NCBI GenBank assembly: GCA_010356995.1
Contig: ML996703.1
Span: 496,001 to 560,000 of the forward strand
Origin: Trichodelitschia bisporula
Taxonomy: Eukaryota > Ascomycota > Dothideomycetes > Phaeotrichales > Phaeotrichaceae
Direction: 5' to 3'
DNA length: 64,000 bases
Part shown: positions 1-10,793 of the stretch, one piece after another
Position numbering within the stretch: the stretch's first letter is position 1
Layout: each line of letters begins with the position of its first letter
Program-made: the position numbers and the translations under genes
Notes under the pieces: generated by a model
The model's database searches: none
What the model saw: only the letters and a program-made list of their open reading frames with translations
Told to the model about the DNA's origin: nothing

Positions 1-209
1 GAGCTGGACGCGCCAGACCTCACGCTTGTTCCGGAGACCGTACTCGCCGACAGTCTTCAACTCGCCGTCCCTATATTTCCATCAATCCATGATCAAACGA
101 CTTGAGCAGAGCAAGCTCCGTCTCAGTGGCCGAATGAAACGTACAGGCGAGCGGACTCGAAAGGCCGACGAGGGACCTTGTAGGTCTTGGAGTAGCTGCG
201 CGGCGCCAT
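1..209 (-). CDS. rps9: 40S ribosomal protein S9 (uS4), 5' part only
   Basis: This is the N-terminal part of small-subunit ribosomal protein uS4, which binds 18S rRNA in the 40S body; the rest lies beyond the left edge. Exon 1 is 145-209 and encodes MAPRSYSKTYKVPRRPFESA followed by RL. After an intron at 71-144 (gtacgt...atag), exon 2 (1-70) continues with DGELKTVGEYGLRNKREVWR. This matches the filamentous-fungal S9 N-terminus almost residue for residue. The split codon CT|G restores Leu and keeps the frame. The start ATG is 207-209. The gene is divergent from RPL21 (ATG at 522). No anomaly is seen in the visible part. Confidence 0.93.
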
Positions 210-521
210 TTTGTCGAGAACCTACAACGTCGATGAAAGTTGGAGGTCGGGGTTGGCGATGTCGAGGCGAAGTGTTTGGCTTTTCGCGGAGGGAATGGTT
301 GTGGGCCAAGCCGGGCGCTTGGGCCATGCAGCGCCTCGCTTGCGTGTGGGGCCGAAGTTTTTCCGGCACACCAAACACCGATTCCAACATCCACCAAAAT
401 CCCGAGTTGTGAACAAGACACCCACTACTAACCCGCTGAGCAGCTGAACTCTGTAAGTTTTTCTCTGTATACGTACTGTCTAAGAAGTTAATAATTATCG
501 CAAGTCTCGCAACTTCTCACA
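210..521. promoter_or_regulatory. Shared divergent promoter region of RPS9 and RPL21
   Basis: These 312 bases separate the start codons of two divergent ribosomal protein genes and must hold both promoters and both 5' leaders. A gtaagt at 453-458 could be the donor of a 5' UTR intron in the RPL21 leader, since highly expressed fungal ribosomal genes often carry one; that is only a possibility. No clear TATA box is seen. Confidence 0.55.
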
Positions 522-1098
522 ATGGGTCACTCTGGAGGGTATATTCGACCACGCATTTGAAGCCATCAAAATACTGACTACAACAGTCTTCGGTCCGGTA
601 CCCGCTATGCCTTCTCTCGGGACTTCAAGAAGCGCGGTGCGATCGCCACGTCCATCTACCTGAGGCAGTACCGGTACGATTTGCGCTCCCCTCCATCAAA
701 CAGCCGCTCACAATGCTAGGGTCGGCGACATCGTTGACGTCGTCTGCAATGGTGCGGTACAGAAGGGTATGCCGTACAAAGTCTACCACGGCAAGACCGG
801 CGTTGTCTACAACGTCACCCAGAACGCCGTTGGTGTGATCCTCTACAAGCAGGTCGGCAACCGGTACCTCGAGAAGCGCGTCAACGTCCGCATCGAGCAC
901 GTCAAGCACTCCCGCTCTCGCGATGAATTCCTCGTCCGTGTCAAGGAGAACGCTGAGAAGCAGCGCAAGGCCAAGGCCGAGGGCACCACCGTTCACCTCA
1001 AGCGCCAGCCCGTCATGCCGCGTGAGGCCCGCACAGTCAGCCTGAAGACAAACTGGCCGGAGACCATCACAGCCGTGCCGTACGAGACGACTATTTAA
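522..1098 (+). CDS. rpl21: 60S ribosomal protein L21 (eL21)
   Basis: This is a structural protein of the cytosolic large ribosomal subunit. It has three exons: 522-538, 587-673 and 720-1098, giving 160 aa, the same length as yeast Rpl21. The N-terminus is [20 protein letters not shown], followed by the family core [20 protein letters not shown] and [20 protein letters not shown], ending in VPYETTI. The first coding exon is only 17 nt, as is common in fungal ribosomal genes. Introns (48 and 46 nt) are GT-AG, and the first carries an actgac branch-like element. Its divergent neighbour is RPS9. Confidence is high because the whole protein aligns by eye with the family. Confidence 0.96.
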
Positions 1099-1570
1099 GG
1101 GCATATGGGTCGGGCGTTTTGTTTTCTCTACTGGCTTTGAGACTCCGCTACGTGTTTCATCGGCCGGGGGATTCATGAAGGAGTGAAAAGCACGTAGAGG
1201 AAGATTCAGCAGGTTTTCTCCTGGGCTATCAGGGATGCGGAATACCAGTCTGCATGTTCCTCCATGCCTTTTGTTGCCCATGATGCCGCGTACAGTGAAC
1301 CGACCTATCTTGATTTACTTTGGGGATCGGTGCTGCACAAAGGACACTAAATTCGACAGGCGAGAAATTATTCCCAAGCCTTAGGTCACGCCTCCTTGCG
1401 GTAAAAGCAGAAAGACAATATTCCCCCAAAGGAGGAACTCCCGAACCCCGTCGCTCCGATCCACATGAAGATTTCCAAGCCAGGAAATAAACAGATGGCC
1501 CGATCCGAACGCCAATGCAAACAACCCTTAAAGCAGATAACCAAGCAGATTCACCGCTGCCTAGATCATC
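1099..1570. other. Intergenic, convergent 3' regions of RPL21 and RHO3
   Basis: These 472 bases lie between two convergent stop codons and should contain both 3' UTRs and polyadenylation sites. No gene is supported. Confidence 0.5.
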
Positions 1571-2545
1571 TTACATGATAGCGCATCCACGAGCATTGTC
1601 GTTGGGATCCTTGACAGTCAGGGCAACCCGCGCGGCCTCTGTGAATGCCTCGTTGACGCCACGATTCTTCATCGCAGAACATTCTATATCTCGTAAGCAC
1701 TGGGTCACCGCACAGTAGTCACAACCTACCGAGGTAACGGAGCGCCTTGATCTTCTGAGCCACCTGCAGACCTTGCTTGTACTCTATCATGGGCCGCTTG
1801 GGTTCCGTCGATTCTTCCTGGTCATGGTCCTCGCTCGGCTCGCCCCGGAGATCGCATTTCAGCGCAACCAGAACCAGCTTAACGCCAGGACAGTTCTCAT
1901 CGATCTCGCTCTTCCATTTCGTTTCAATGTTTTCCAACGAATCGGGGGAATCCACCTGCCAGCGTATCAGCACGGCCACTGGTATTCAACAATACATACG
2001 CTGAAGCAGAGCATGATCGCATGCGTGTTGTCGTACGACAGCGAACGCAGGCGGTCGAATTCCTCCTGGCCCGCAGTATCCCACAGACTCAGCTCGACAT
2101 GCGTGTCGTCGATAAAGATGTCTGGTATCGGTCAGATGCTGAGAGCAATGATGGTATAGGGCCGTAAATTATACCGTGAACGTAATTCTCTGTAGTGGAC
2201 TGATTAACAAACGGAATGCATACAAAAGCGTAGAGTGCTTACCAAAGACTGTAGGCTCGCTGAAAAGCGGGTTGTCAGTAACACGAAGGCCACATCGCGC
2301 TGGACACTGCTTACTAGACTTGAGGGAAGTAGCTTGGTAACAATTAGCAACAACGATATGCAAAGGGGTGCAGGCGTACCCTCTAGTGAAGACGTTCAGG
2401 AGCGAAGTCTTGCCGCAGGCGCCATCACCGCTGCATGAGTGTTAGCCCATAGAGGCTCCATCAGAGATGCAAACACCGCCGCGCGATTGACGTACAGAAG
2501 GACCAGTTTGCGCTGCACAGTCTTCGATCCCCGAAAGCAATTCAT
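1571..2545 (-). CDS. rho3: Rho3-type small GTPase with three consecutive microexons
   Basis: This is a Rho-family GTPase of the Rho3 group, which controls polarised exocytosis and actin at growing tips. Exons in coding order are 2496-2545, 2380-2430, 2315-2332, 2243-2259, 2175-2189, 2000-2121, 1730-1955 and 1571-1683. They sum to 612 nt, or 203 aa. All seven introns are GT-AG and 44-65 nt long. The P-loop is GDGACGKT (residues 18-25). The effector loop reads YFPQVYEPTVFENYVH, followed by [13 protein letters not shown], the specificity loop ALKCDLR and the [14 protein letters not shown] box. The C-terminus is CAIM, a CAAX box for prenylation. [13 protein letters not shown] and the acidic insert after KCDLR are typical of filamentous-fungal Rho3. 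Exons 3-5 are 18, 17 and 15 nt and encode nearly all of the effector loop. It is divergent from CSN2. Confidence 0.93.
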
Positions 2546-3381
2546 GATTCCTGTTGGTGACGTGAATGGTGTAGGGATGGCGAAAACTGAAAGGGTTGTA
2601 CAGAGAGGAAGGACAGGCGTAGCGTTGTTCGCTATAGCTGGAAGTGTGATATCGCCGAGTCTCAGCCGTCATGAAGGTATGAATGGATGCGACGAAACCA
2701 AGACTACAGCAATTTGGTGATCGCCGCGGTGATGATTGCCGTGGTGAATGCTAGCGGATGATAAGAGCGTCGCAACTCGCAAAGGCCGTGAGGTTGTGCA
2801 TATTCCGTCCGAAGTGTAATCCTAAGTTGCCAAGTAAAGGTTAGGTCGAGCACGTCCGTGCTGGCTGGTTTTCTCCACTTCTAAGCACCGGCCACCGGCA
2901 GACCGGGCGCCCCAGACTGAGTTTGTGGCGCATCTAGTGGAGGAAGCTTCAATCAGGCCAATAAGGCAGCTCGTCAACGCGTCATGGCCGCTATTAACTC
3001 TTTCCATTTGCGGCAGGCCGTAGGATAGGCAAGAATCCAAATAGAGTGAACTGGATGCGCAATGCTTCTGCTTCCTTCCGTATCCCTTTACGATGTTAAT
3101 TCAAGAGACAAATTGTGCTGAGCCGGGTTGTTATCATGTCGGCATTGGCCATGAAGACCATCCTGTCACGTGAACACCTGCTTCCCTGCCACACCTGCGT
3201 ATCGATAACGCCGCTACCGTAGTACTGCGCACGCCAAACGACCATCACCAGGCTAGAGCTTCCCCATGCTTCCCCGCAACTTCCAGATTCTTGAGCCAAA
3301 CACCCCGCTTCCGTCAAAACCCCTCTCTGCCTCCAAAAACTGCCGATCCAGCTTCCACAGCTTTCAGTGTGTCCCACGGCC
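2546..3381. promoter_or_regulatory. Divergent upstream region of RHO3 and CSN2
   Basis: These 836 bases separate two divergent start codons. Both promoters must lie here. The open frames in it are short and show no family resemblance, and I recognise no specific operator or TATA element. Confidence 0.4.
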
Positions 3382-5127
3382 ATGTCTGACGACGACGACT
3401 TCATGCAGGACTCCGAGCAGGAGGAGTAAGTGTGCTCCGTCCGGAATGCACCTCCGCTTACACCTCTACAGCTACGACTTCGAGTATGAGGACGAAGACG
3501 ACGAGCAGACGGGTGATGTCGACATCGAGAACAAGTACTACAATGCAAAGCAGATCAAGGCGGACAGTCCGGAAGAGGCAATTCTAGAGTTCCTAGGCGT
3601 TCGTGAAAAGGAACCCGAGAAGGGAGATTGGTATGCTACCTGAGCAACCGCTCTTACAAACGGCACTGACCACTCTCTTAAATAGGGGCTTCAAAGGACT
3701 GAAGCAAGCCATCAAGCTGGAGTTCAAGCTCAAGCGCTACCACGATGTACGCCCCATACCACATTCTGTTAGCTGCACTAAACGATAACAGGCAGTCAAG
3801 CACTACCGGGAGCTCTTGAGCTATGTCAAGTCGGCCGTTACACGCAATTACTCCGAAAAGTCCATCAACAATATGCTAGACTTCATTGAGAAGACTGCGG
3901 AGGACGACAGCGCCTACCAGGCCATCGAGCAGTTCTACTCCCTCACCCTAGAGTCCTTCCAGAGCACAAACAACGAGCGGCTTTGGCTCAAGACGCTCAT
4001 TAAGTTAGCCCGGCTTTATTTCACCAAAAAGGCTTACCGCGAGCTGGTCGGCATGCTGCGTGAATTGCACACGGCTTGCCAGAAAGAGGATGGCACGGAC
4101 GATCCTAGCAAAGGGACTTTGTCGTTGGAGGTATATGCGCTCGAAATCCAAATGTACGCTGAGACACGCAACAACAAACGGCTCAAGGTAGGATACCTCG
4201 GTGTACAATGGCGTTACCTGTGCTAACGGTCGGCCTATAGGCTCTGTATGAGCGTGCCCTCCGAGTCAAGTCGGCTGTGCCACACCCAAAGATCATGGGA
4301 ATAATTCGGGAATGTGGCGGCAAAATGCACATGAGCGAGGGTGAGATCTTTATTGCTGAGCGATTCTTGTATGCTGATGCCACCTAGAGAACTGGAAGGA
4401 GGCGCGAAGTGACTTCTTCGAGAGCTTCCGAAACTACGATGAAGCTGGTTCACTACAGCGGATCCAAGCGCTTAAGTACTTGGTGCTCACGACCATGCTC
4501 ATGGGCTCCGACATAAATCCGTTCGACTCCCAGGAAACAAAGCCCTACAAAAATCATCCCGACATTGCGGCGATGACAAATCTGGTGGACGCGTACCAGC
4601 GGGACGACATTCACGCCTACGAGAAGATCCTGCAGTCAAACAAGGACCTCCTTGCAGACCCGTTCATCGCCGAAAACATCGATGAAGTCACGCGTAATAT
4701 GCGGACCAAGGCAGTGCTCAAGCTGGTCGCGCCCTACACACGTTTCACAGTGTCCTTCATTTCGAAGCAGCTCAAGATCTCGCTTCACGAGGTACAAGAT
4801 ATTCTTGGCTTCTTGATCGCGGACAGAAAATTGGACGCAAAGATCAACCAGCGGGACGGAACGGTAGAGGTAGACGACCAAGGGGACCTGAGTCGAGTTC
4901 ATGCCCTCCAGAATTGGTCAAAAGCCATTAGTTCGCTTTGGACGACGGTGCTCACCGATGGCGAGGGCTTCAGATCGGACGAGGGGCCGGGCTTACTGGG
5001 TGCCGGACAAGGAGTCTTCGTTACACCGCCGGGCGGTAAGGCCTTCAACGGGGCTAGCTCGAAGGTCATGAAGGACGGTAAGGGCAAGGGATTCTCGGGA
5101 AAGCAGCCGGGGGGCGGATTAAGGTGA
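3382..5127 (+). CDS. csn2: COP9 signalosome subunit 2 (CSN2/CsnB)
   Basis: This is a subunit of the COP9 signalosome, which removes Nedd8 from cullin-RING ubiquitin ligases; Csn2 contacts the cullin and Rbx1. Exons are 3382-3425, 3472-3630, 3686-3746, 3792-4187, 4241-4340 and 4388-5127. The sum is 1500 nt, or 499 aa. The protein starts with an acidic stretch ([15 protein letters not shown], then [11 protein letters not shown]), as in all Csn2. TPR-like helical repeats follow, for example [22 protein letters not shown]-terminal PCI/winged-helix domain lies at about residues 270-430 ([40 protein letters not shown]). The last 50 residues are Gly/Lys-rich and probably disordered. The downstream gene is 2.4 kb away. 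Confidence 0.95.
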
Positions 5128-7553
5128 ATGACTTGCAGCGGCCGGCTGCAAGTGCCCAACAAAACGCAACCACTCGGAGATCATAGAGCGGGGCGGGTAG
5201 GGATGGGGTGGTGAAGAGTGTGGAGATGGGCTTCCTTTTTTTACTTGAGGGAGAACCGTCTCAGGTGCGATCTGGGTCTCACGGTTACAGCGCCCTCGCG
5301 GTAGCTAATTCCACTCGAATAGTTGAGACCTGCCGTCTTATGGCACAAAACCAGGCAATATTACCTCCATTTGGTGGAACCTGCTGGCGTCTTTGCTAAC
5401 CTTTTGCCTCACTGCTTTGGTATTCATGTTGTCCTAGCGCGGGTGGCCGCGGCACACCCACCGTCGTTGTCGTCGCCGAGGGACCACGACAACAGGGTGA
5501 AAGCATACGACCGAAGAAGGACGGCGTTACCGTGGGCTAGCATACTACGTACAGACTTAGGAGCGCATATGCCGGGCGGAGCGGGACGGCACATCAACGA
5601 CTGGGGGTTTTGATTGCAAGCTACGTGGATGGGCGAAGGAAGCTGGGGAAGCGGGAGGGCGGGAGCGGGAAGGAGCTGGGGTGGGGTGGGGGGGGGAGGG
5701 ATACGGTAGAAGCTGGGATGAGTAGCGGTGGATGGGCAAGTTGGATGGTGGTGGTGAGGAGGAGCAAAGAAGGTGAGAGGGTGGTTCATTGCTTGTCGAG
5801 GCAATTCGATGGCTGGCGTCGTCTCAATCTTCATGCTCCCACCCTTCCACACCTCTCTAGCTTGGCGCATGGATTTCGTACGATGCCGGCGTAATCAGCG
5901 AATCAAGGTGACGACGAGCATGCGAAATGTACGACGAAGAGAGACCCGGCTACTTGGACCGCGCCAGACTGGGGTTGCTTCCTTTTTCTATTTGTCCGGG
6001 GTTTGTGTGCTCCAATTCCATTCGCATCTCATCCTCATCCATCAATGTCGACCAAAAGGCGCCTTCTTCCTTGGACTGGCAAAAGCCAACCTACCCCTAC
6101 CGTCCGTGAAGACGTTCATGCCTGGTACATTCGGAATACGCATTCTTTACGTCCAAGCTTGGAGTACGAAAGGCGTTCTCTTGCTGGAGACAAGAAGGCC
6201 AGAGAGCGGTGGGTTGCTCGTACGGCGTGCCCATCCCCTCTTGTACGCCATCAGTTCGTTCAACCCCAACTACTCTGGCAGTCACTTGATGTGCATGAGG
6301 CGTTTGCTAGGGTGCGCAGGCCGGGACTGGAATAAACTGGGACTTTGATGCTCCGAAAGCACTCTTGCACGCAAGTCCCTCTTGGGTCGGGTAGTAGCTC
6401 GTCGTCGGTCATCGTGCACCTCCCTACCCCCCCCCCCTCCTTCGACTTGCCCATCGGTGCAACGGAAGGTTCTCATCGTTTCATAACGTCGGCGAAGGTG
6501 TTGCAAGAGCTTGTGCCTGGCGGCTGGGAATCGATAAGGGAAGCTCCCCGAGCGCGGCAGATCGAGCCGGGTCTGTGACTTCGTCGCCCAGATATATTGC
6601 CCGCAAGAGCCTTGAATCCGTCGCACAAAGCCAGAGTTGCGGAGTCTGCGCATACTAAAGTCGACCAGCACTGCCAGCAACAGCTTGAATGGATGCTTGT
6701 GCGTGACCCAAACTTCCGCTGCGTTGTTCAAACTTGTTGCTGCTGTGTTCGTGTCGCTGGTCTGCGCCAGATTTCCGTGGCCTCAGCCGCCTGGCTTCTT
6801 GGTTCCTCAACATTTGGCCCGAAGGAGAGTAGGACGTGTGGGAACGTTGTCGTCCACTTTTTGCCTCGCTCTGCTTTGGCCTGGGGTTTTTTCTGCTCTC
6901 TCTGCTTTCGTTGCTAGTCATTGCTGGTTTCTGCTATTGTTGCGCTGTCGGTACTGTCCGCTGGAGCTTTGCTGGTTGCTGGGTCGTGGTGTGTCGTCGG
7001 GACTCCCATTCTCACATCTCGATATCTCGACCTTTTTTCTATCTCCCCCCCCCCTCTCTCTCTCAATCGTTTTCTCGGCTCCTTCTGATCATATCCGGCA
7101 CCTCATCTTCGGCGATCGATAAAAGACTGGTTGTGTGCGAGGTTGAGGGCGAGTGCGCTTTTTTTTCGGTGTACCCTCTCGCTGTCCTTTGACAAAGAGA
7201 AGTCGAAGAGCCTCCACGCCCCATCCACTGTCCACATCGATCCAACGCCTTGCTGCGGTGAGAAGCCTCTTTCCGAGCCGTGCTCCCTTCCCCCTCCTCT
7301 CCACGTCCATTCCCATCCTCATCCTCGATCCTCATTTCTCTCCTCTCATCGCCCTTCTCTTCTCACTCCTCATCGTCCCTCCATCGCCTTTCCCCACGTC
7401 ACTTCCCCGTCTCCGATCGGCACCCTTTCCGGCAGCATTCCCATCCTGCTGCGTCTACTGTACTCCAAGCCGAGGAGCATCCTTTTTGATCGGAGAATAA
7501 ATCTCTAATTGAACAGACGGAGAAAAGGGAGGAAAAGAGAAAAATAATTCCCG
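5128..7553. other. Long intergenic region, pyrimidine-rich toward its right end
   Basis: There are 2.4 kb between CSN2 and the otubain gene. Open frames here (for example 5773-6348) lack ATG starts or any recognisable motif. From about 6880 to 7470 the plus strand becomes strongly C/T-rich, with long runs of tct/ccc. This resembles promoter and leader DNA of an expressed fungal gene. It may hold a long 5' leader of the otubain gene or a non-coding transcript; I can support neither. Confidence 0.4.
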
Positions 7554-9738
7554 ATGCTTCATCGGCAAGGCCAAACAATGTTCGCGGCACCCCTTCCTCA
7601 CTACGGCAGCGGGCTCTTCGGCGACAGCAGTGTCAGCGGACTCTCAACCCTTGCCTCCGTGGCCTCGCCCGCATCAGCAGCAGCGGCGCATGCTCAAGCA
7701 CAAGCACAAGCGCAAGCAGCAGCTTCGGCCGCCGCCTTTAGCACGCTCCACGGCCAAGGTCTGCCGCTGCCCTTTCGCCCTCCACCACCCCCCCCTCCGA
7801 CCTCAGCGGATCTTTCCGCTGCTGCCGCTTTTACTAGTCCACATCAGCACTCCCAGCATTCCCAGCACTCTCAGCACTCGCATCAACACCACCATCATCA
7901 CCACTCTTCATCTGCTGCCGCTCTTAACATGGAGGCTTTCGCACAGCAACCCGACGATGAGCTTGCTCAATTGCAGGAACTGTCCAACAAATGGGAGTCT
8001 GATGCTTCGGTGAGTTCGCTTGCTTTCCCCGCCTTCCCACCCATCCACCCACCCCCCACCCTCCCTCCCCGAACCGGCCTGGTACATCTTGCTAACCGCA
8101 CCGCTCTCTCTTCTTCTTCTAGGGCCCACTCGTCAGCGAACGTGTCTCAAGCTCTGCCATCACCACCGAATACGCCAACGCCGACCCTGTTTACCAGGCC
8201 AAGACAGCTGTAGGTCGTCCGACGGATGCTTCCCGCTAGCTGTCCCCTGCGTGCTGACCGTTTTCAGACTCTCCCGCAGAAGTATGCTCAGTACCGCACA
8301 TGCAGAGGCGACGGTCACTGCGGCTGGCGAGGTGCGTATTCCAACGCTTCACTGTCCCATATCATGATTTCACATGCTGATGACAGTCTGTAGCCGTTGC
8401 TTTCAGCTACTTCGAGACCCTTCAGCGGATGGGCAACCCTCACAAGTTCCTCGAGGAAGAGACAAGGCTCAAGTCCCTGCGCAACATTTTAAACGATGCC
8501 GGCTTTCAAGAGCATCTCTATGAGGATTTTGCGGAAGATATGTTTGACTTGCTCCGCGAGACGGCGGCTGCGAATGATGGTGGGGCATCTCTGCTGCAGA
8601 CTTTCAACGATCCGCACCGGTCCATGAGCGTCATCACCTATCTCAAGGTAAGCTCGTACATTGAGTCTCCGTATGCGCACAGTTTGCTAATTCAATAGCT
8701 TTTAACGAGCGCTTGGATCCAAAAACATCCCGACCAGTTCCAGCCCTTCCTCCACCAGCCCGTTAAAGCATACTGCCAGTCGCACATTGAGCCGGCCATC
8801 TGCGAAATTGAACATGTGGGAATGGACGCCCTGGTCAATGTCCTGGTCAAACCAGCCGGCATTGCTGTCGAGATCCTCTACCTGGATCGGACACCCGGTA
8901 CCGAAGTCAACACGTACCGGTTTGACCCAGTGGACCACAACAATGCCGCCTTGCCCAATCCGCCAACCTTTCGGCTGCTGTACAGACCGTACGTATGATG
9001 TATGCTTCTAGAAAATGGATGTTGACTCTATTAGGGGCCATTATGACATCCTTTACAAACTCGAGGACCTGCCGTCCATTGTCCCGCCGCCGATCGCACA
9101 TCCTGCGGAGCAGCGCGTCTTCCTAAACCACCACCAGTCCACCCAGGCGCTACCGTCGAAGCTCCCGTTCGACACGAACAACTTTGAGATTCCAGGACTG
9201 TCCATATTCTCTGGCCCTGCTGTTTCTGGGCCCGGTGTTGCTTGGGCACCTTATCCGACGTACGACTTCTCCGCAAGCCCAATTTCACCGCAACCCATCG
9301 CGCAGCCCATCACACAGGCGATTCCACAGCCGCGTATTGAAGCCACGCCGGCCTATGCACCCATTGCTGCACCTCCGCCGCCGCCGGTTTCCATCCCCAC
9401 TGAGTACTACAGTACAACCATGCCTCTGGAGCCTCCGGTGACGTCTCTCCCATTGTATCAGCCGTCGCCCATTGATCGCGGAGGGCCTTTCAGGCCGTCA
9501 ATTTGGGAGTACGAATCCTACTCAATGCCGCAAGCACCCCATCCACCGTTGTGCCAAACTGCAATTTTCAGAAAGTTAGTTTTAATTCGACGTGGGACGC
9601 TGCCTGCTAACAAGCTCAAGCTCGCACTACAACACGGCGCACTTCAACAATCCAGACTTCGAACCCGAGCAATGGCAGCCGGACACGGAGTACAATCCGT
9701 CGGACCGATCTCGCAAGAAATCGTCCCATTCGCAATAA
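7554..9738 (+). CDS. Otubain-type deubiquitinase (OTUB1 family)
   Basis: This is a cysteine protease of the otubain family, which cleaves ubiquitin chains. Seven exons: 7554-8009, 8123-8209, 8268-8331, 8394-8647, 8699-8988, 9035-9574 and 9621-9738. The sum is 1809 nt, or 602 aa. The catalytic loop is RGDGHCGWRAVAF, with Asp196 and nucleophile Cys199. The catalytic His is His386 in GHYDILYKLEDLP. LRETAAANDGGAS and ICEIEHVGMDALVNVLVKP fit the family core. The first 150 residues are low complexity: Ala/Gln repeats, then a His/Gln/Ser tract with six consecutive His. I chose the last intron (gttagt...ctcaag, 9575-9620) because it restores the family-type tail SHYNTAHFNNPDFEPEQW; reading straight through gives an unrelated tail. 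The start could also be the ATG at 7578. Confidence 0.92.
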
Positions 9739-10793
9739 CATTACCTTCAAGTCAGCCTACGGCATCCCCCATAAAATACCCTTTCGGCCGCAGCGGCAAC
9801 GCGGATCCTTACTGATCAGCGTCTTTTATGCTTCATTCCGGCGGTCCATGTCATCTTCTATCGATTATCCTAGCATAGCGACGGGAACGAATCTCTATGA
9901 CCCCTTACGACATCACGACACTCCCAACATACTTCCTACTCGCCCCCTCCCCACCCAAAGACGGCATTCTTATCCCCGGGTTTCGGATGAACATAACCTA
10001 TTTTCTTTCCCGGACTTCACCGGAAATCAAGATAGCGGACATACAGCCTAGGGTCGCCCCAAGTGCCAGCAAAGGTGCACGTAGAATCAAACATTTACAT
10101 CAGTATCGACGACCGTCACGACCTTTTCCCTCATTCATTGGTGGCGCCTAGATCTATCTAGTCCGCCGGGTGGCACACAAGCGTGAAGTTGGAGCATCTG
10201 ACCTGAATGGGATGCCGGTGCTGGAGAGTCGTCGACTCGTATCGGCCTATCCATCCGGTGTCCGATATCCCTCTGCAAAAGATGGCGCCAATCTCAGGGT
10301 CCCGGATGGTTTGGAGGACATAGTGGCATGGCATTTTTCTGGCGTCCCCTCGGGGATCAAAAATTGGGTTTTGGGAACAGTGGTACCGGTCCGTTTGAAA
10401 AAGATGAATGGACAGCAGCATTCTTACCCCTTTCGGCACACCCTCGATTCGCCTTCGTTGTTTGGTCGAGAGTTAGACAATCTGGACAGTATCAAAAGTG
10501 AGGTAATGGATGTAGCTTGTAACGAGTTTGGTTTCGGTACTGTCACTTCTGTTCTCTGGTGCTCGGTGTTCCTGATGTGTGGAACTTGAAGCGCCACTGA
10601 TATGAGTAGGCGGCGCCGTTAATGTCATACATTAGGACTATGGACTCATAGCTGCGTGGACTAGAACCGACTGCAGGCGAGGTACGTAACGACCGGGCTC
10701 AAACTCCTCGCCAAAACACACAAGCTGCAAGTTAATAAGGACGAGCCAGCAAACTTCACCGAAATCCGTCCAACACCCTGCACCCTACGGCCA
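9739..10793. other. Intergenic, convergent 3' regions
   Basis: There are 1.05 kb between the otubain stop and the SUR7-like stop. The open frame at 10170-10589 starts at GTG and resembles no family I know. I see no RNA gene or repeat. Confidence 0.4.

Noticed and set aside
5773-6348. 191-codon plus-strand frame
   Set aside because: It begins at GTG, has no recognisable domain, and lies in DNA without other coding signals.
9575-9815. Read-through C-terminus of the otubain gene ending at 9815
   Set aside because: Splicing out 9575-9620 gives a tail that fits the family, while the unspliced tail does not.
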